In this document: one piece after another, positions 14,578 to 17,467 of the stretch
Numbering within the stretch: position 1 is the first letter of the stretch
Layout of the letters: each line of letters starts with the position of its first letter
DNA from: an uncultured Oscillospiraceae bacterium
Lineage (GTDB): Bacteria > Bacillota > Clostridia > Oscillospirales > Ruminococcaceae
Length of the DNA: 17,467 bases
Assembly (NCBI GenBank): GCA_902490585.1
Contig: CABUEI010000040.1
Coordinates: 1-17,467 of the forward strand
Direction: 5' to 3'
Notes under the pieces: generated by a model
Seen by the model: only the letters and a program-made list of their open reading frames with translations
Database searches by the model: none
What the model was told of the DNA's origin: nothing
Program-made: the position numbers and the translations under genes

Positions 14578-16092
14578 ATGGAAAAATCCGAAAGACAGAA
14601 GATGGCTGACGCTTCAATGTCGGAGCTTATTGAACTTGAAAAGGCATCGAACACGTCGCTTGAGGGTATAGAGCTGAACAATGCAGGCACAATGCAACGT
14701 CCGCAGGGAAATAACCCTCTGATGAATGTTGACGCATCGGCTAAGGTAGTTGTAACGGATAACAAGCTGGAAGCGAATATGTGCGTATTCTCACCGCAGT
14801 TTTCAGGCAAGGATATAACTGTTGAAGCTATGCGGCAGGCACTCAAGGACGAGCACGTTGTATACGGAATTGACGAGGAACTTCTCGAAGAGATAGCGGC
14901 AAACAAATTATATGACAAGATCTTCACTGTAGCGAGCGGATATGCGGCTATAGACGGCGAAAACGGAAAGGTCAACAATCTTTTTGATACAGATAAGAAG
15001 CTTGTACCGAGAAAGCTTGAGGACGGCAGTGTTGACTACCGTGACTTAGGACTTATAGTAAACGTAAAGGTGAACGACCTTATATGTGAAATTGTTCCCG
15101 AAACACAGGGTGAAGAGGGTATAAACGTATACGGTCAGGTGATTGCGCCACGTCCTGGAAGACCTCCGCTCATACCGCAGGGCACTAACACGGTACTTTC
15201 CGCAGACGGCACAAAGCTTTTTGCCGCTGACAGCGGTAACCTTGTATACAAGGGCGGAAGATTCAATGTAGAAACCACGTTCGCCATTTCATCGGATATA
15301 GATGTAAAGACGGGTAATATAAACTTCCTGGGCGATGTTGTCATCAAGGGCAGTGTGCAGGAGGGCTTTTCTGTTACGGCAGGTAAATCCATAACCGTAT
15401 CGGGTATGGTAACGGGCGCTACGCTGACAGCTCAGGGCGATATAACAGTCAAGAACGGCGTATTCGCAAGTACGGTACAGTCACAGTACGGTAACATAAA
15501 TATTGCCTTCGGCGAAAACGATACGATCACCACAAGAGGTAATCTTACAAGTACATCGCTTGTAGGCTGTCGTATAAAGATAGAGGGCGACCTTGACTGC
15601 ACTAAGAACCCCGGTGCACTTGTCGGCGGTGATTGCAGTGTAATGGGCAGGTTTGCGGTGGCTCAGCTCGGACACAAGAGCTATACGCCTACTGTAATTT
15701 CGGTAGGAAGTACGACAAATCTTCTGCTCGAAATGGACTCGCTTGAAAAACAGTGTACGGCAATCGACGAGTACATAGAGAAAATAAATACATCTATTGA
15801 ATTTTTGCAGGAGAAAAAGAGAAACGGCGAACATCTTGACGCAGAAAAAGAGGCGTACATCTCTTCGGCAATAAGGCTCAAGGTTCAGAAAGGCATGGAC
15901 AAAAAGCCGCTGAGGGCAAGAATAGATGAAATTCAAAGGATAATCAATGCCAAGGAAACACTGTCGGTAAGAGTGACAAAGTGTGTTTATCCGAACGTAA
16001 GGATAAATCTCAACAGCTTTACCACTACAACATCGGCAGAGTACGGCAAATGCAACATCGTCTGCGGTCCGAACGATATTGAATTCAAATAA
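14578..16092 (+). CDS. fapA: FapA / DUF342 family protein (flagellar assembly protein A-like)
   Basis: The 504-residue protein matches the DUF342/FapA family. After a variable N-terminus (about 1-80) comes the KDITVEAMRQALKDEHVVYGI block and ASGYAAIDGENG, the usual FapA lead. A repetitive beta-helix-like part follows (about 200-370), with GNINFLGDVVIKGSV and TLTAQGDITVKNGV. A predicted coiled coil spans about 381-465 (LLEMDSLEKQCTAIDEYIEK onward). No signal peptide is visible. FapA affects polar flagellar localisation and motility in Vibrio; its role in Firmicutes is largely unknown, so a motility function here is inferred from the neighbours cheC and cheD. GGGAGG (14565-14570) lies 7 bases before the ATG. 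Confidence 0.85.
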   Translation: MEKSERQKMADASMSELIELEKASNTSLEGIELNNAGTMQRPQGNNPLMNVDASAKVVVTDNKLEANMCVFSPQFSGKDITVEAMRQALKDEHVVYGIDEELLEEIAANKLYDKIFTVASGYAAIDGENGKVNNLFDTDKKLVPRKLEDGSVDYRDLGLIVNVKVNDLICEIVPETQGEEGINVYGQVIAPRPGRPPLIPQGTNTVLSADGTKLFAADSGNLVYKGGRFNVETTFAISSDIDVKTGNINFLGDVVIKGSVQEGFSVTAGKSITVSGMVTGATLTAQGDITVKNGVFASTVQSQYGNINIAFGENDTITTRGNLTSTSLVGCRIKIEGDLDCTKNPGALVGGDCSVMGRFAVAQLGHKSYTPTVISVGSTTNLLLEMDSLEKQCTAIDEYIEKINTSIEFLQEKKRNGEHLDAEKEAYISSAIRLKVQKGMDKKPLRARIDEIQRIINAKETLSVRVTKCVYPNVRINLNSFTTTTSAEYGKCNIVCGPNDIEFK

Positions 16093-16132
16093 CGGTTTCT
16101 TCGGATAACAGACACAGAGAAAGGCAAATATC

Positions 16133-17467
16133 ATGACGGCAACGGTAAAAAGCAGATATATGACGGCTGTAAAATGGTTTACGGCTTTTGTCTGTGCTCT
16201 GCTTTGTGCGGCTGCCGTCTGCTGTTTTACGGGAAGCAGGGCAGAAGCGGCGGCAGTAACCAACTGTACGATATCGGGACTGACGACAAAGACCTACACG
16301 GGTAAAGCGCAGACGCAGTCGATTACGGTAAAATACGGAAGTAAGACGCTGAAAAACGGAACTGATTACACGGTAAGTTATCAGAACAACGTAAATGCAG
16401 GTACTGCTTATGTAGTTATCAAAGGTAAGGGCAGTTACAGCGGAACGGTTAAACGTTCGTTTAAAATCAATCCTGCTACAATATACAAACAGTGTACTTT
16501 TTATAAAATCGCCACACAGTATTATACAGGTTCGCAGATAAAGCCTGTTCCGAACATCAAAAACGGTACAACGGCACTTAAAAACGGAACGGATTTTACG
16601 CTGACATATCAGAATAACACGAATAAGGGCACGGCAAAGGTTTATATAAAGGGCAAGGGAAACTATGCCGGCGGTTGCTCACTGACATTCACGATAGCGG
16701 CAAGACCTGTTTCCACACTGAAAATAACCGTACCGTCTGTAACTTATAACGGCAAGGCACAGACACCTGCGGTTACGGTAAAATATAATAACTATACGTT
16801 TAAAAACGGCACTGATTATACACTGAGTTATAAAAATAACACAAAGATCGGAACGGCTACCGTTACAATCACGGGCAAGGGAAAGCTTTCGGGAACGAGA
16901 AACGTTACTTTCAAAATTAATGCAAAACCGATTTCAAACGCTGTTATTACATATAACAACACGCTGACCTACAACGGTTCGGCGCTCAGTCCTGCGGTGA
17001 CTGTAAAATACGGAAGTGCCACGCTCAAAAAGAATACGGACTACACGGTTGCTTATTCAAACAACACAAATGTCGGCACGGGAACTGTCACGATTACGGG
17101 CAAGGGTACATACGGCGGAAGTGTTAAAAAGACGTTTACTATAAAGGCACTCGGTATATCGGCATCGGCTGTAGCGAATACGGCAAATCAGACCTATACG
17201 GGCAGTGCGATAAAACCTGTACCTGCTGTAAAGGTAGGCGGCAAGACGCTGAAAAACGGCACAGATTTTACGGTAAGCTATAAAAGCAACACCGAACCCG
17301 GTACGGCTACGCTTACGGTAACGGGTAAGGGCAACTACTCGGGAAGTGTATCAAAGAATTTCACGATCAACGCAAGAGCGATAAACGATGTAGCTATCAC
17401 AGTACCTGATATGGTATACACGGGTGAACAGATAAAGCCCGACGTTGTGGTAAGCTACAGCGGACAT
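16133..17467 (+). CDS. Secreted surface protein with tandem ~75-residue Ig-like (YDG-type) repeats, partial
   Basis: An open frame of 445 codons runs off the window end without a stop. It begins with a signal peptide: basic start, hydrophobic core about 15-32, likely cleavage after Ala-Glu-Ala (37-39). Five complete repeats follow at about 42-117, 118-193, 194-267, 268-342 and 343-417, and a sixth is cut. Each repeat has the pattern YTGxAxxPxxxV, LKNGTDYTxSYxNNxxxGTAxVxIxGKGxYSGxVxxxFxI. Such repeats are common in cell-surface and secreted proteins of gut Clostridia, but their function is mostly unknown; adhesion or presentation of a catalytic domain downstream are guesses. AAAGG lies 8 bases before the ATG. 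The gene starts 41 bases after fapA, with no terminator between, so it may share the transcript. Confidence 0.85.
   Translation, partial: MTATVKSRYMTAVKWFTAFVCALLCAAAVCCFTGSRAEAAAVTNCTISGLTTKTYTGKAQTQSITVKYGSKTLKNGTDYTVSYQNNVNAGTAYVVIKGKGSYSGTVKRSFKINPATIYKQCTFYKIATQYYTGSQIKPVPNIKNGTTALKNGTDFTLTYQNNTNKGTAKVYIKGKGNYAGGCSLTFTIAARPVSTLKITVPSVTYNGKAQTPAVTVKYNNYTFKNGTDYTLSYKNNTKIGTATVTITGKGKLSGTRNVTFKINAKPISNAVITYNNTLTYNGSALSPAVTVKYGSATLKKNTDYTVAYSNNTNVGTGTVTITGKGTYGGSVKKTFTIKALGISASAVANTANQTYTGSAIKPVPAVKVGGKTLKNGTDFTVSYKSNTEPGTATLTVTGKGNYSGSVSKNFTINARAINDVAITVPDMVYTGEQIKPDVVVSYSGH
16256..17467 (+). repeat. Coding repeats of about 225 bp
   Basis: Five full units and one partial unit of 222-228 bases encode the Ig-like modules of the secreted protein. 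Protein motifs (LKNGTDYT, NNTN, GTATV, GKGNYSG) recur in register, but codons differ between copies. The units are therefore old rather than freshly duplicated, unlike the 18-bp block in fliY. Confidence 0.85.

Overview
The window is almost entirely a flagellar and chemotaxis gene cluster, all on the + strand. It probably comes from a gut-type Clostridia (Firmicutes) genome, perhaps near the Ruminococcaceae / Eubacterium siraeum group. That placement is an inference from four things: the SwrD/FlbD, FliY, CheC and CheD set and its order, which resemble the Bacillus/Clostridia fla/che operon; the strong AGGAGG-type ribosome sites; the frequent TTG starts; and a surface protein with tandem LKNGTDYT-type repeats at the end. 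No 16S or other decisive marker is present.

Layout. 1-89: a hairpin-rich leader with no assignable gene. 90-4923: flbD, motA, motB, fliM, fliY, cheY, which make the stator, the C-ring switch and the response regulator. 4923-8464: fliO, fliP, fliQ, fliR, flhB, the export gate, with stop/start overlaps at cheY-fliO, fliO-fliP and fliQ-fliR. 8465-8900: the only long gap. It starts with three 31-bp tandem repeats that overlap the end of flhB, then remnant repeat DNA, a perfect 8-bp hairpin and a possible promoter. 8901-11768: flhA and the motility sigma factor (sigD/fliA). 11832-13322: two rod/hook-family genes (flgF-like and flgG-like), ending in a rho-independent terminator. 13428-16092: cheC, cheD and a fapA-type (DUF342) gene, preceded by a structured leader. 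16133-17467: a secreted repeat protein cut by the window end.

How they work together. FliOPQR, FlhB and FlhA form the export apparatus that builds the flagellum. FlgF/FlgG-type proteins form the rod. MotA and MotB drive rotation. FliM and FliY form the switch that CheY-P acts on. FliY and CheC both keep two intact phosphatase signatures for removing CheY-P, and CheD deamidates receptors and partners CheC. SigD transcribes late genes.

Compared with the Bacillus subtilis order, fliL, flhF, flhG, cheB, cheA and cheW are not at their usual positions. They may lie elsewhere in the genome. I see no clearly new molecular system. The least ordinary items are the repeat-invaded flhB-flhA junction, the reduced gene set, the competing hairpins before flbD, the two-part terminator/leader before cheC, and the large repeat surface protein attached to the motility locus.
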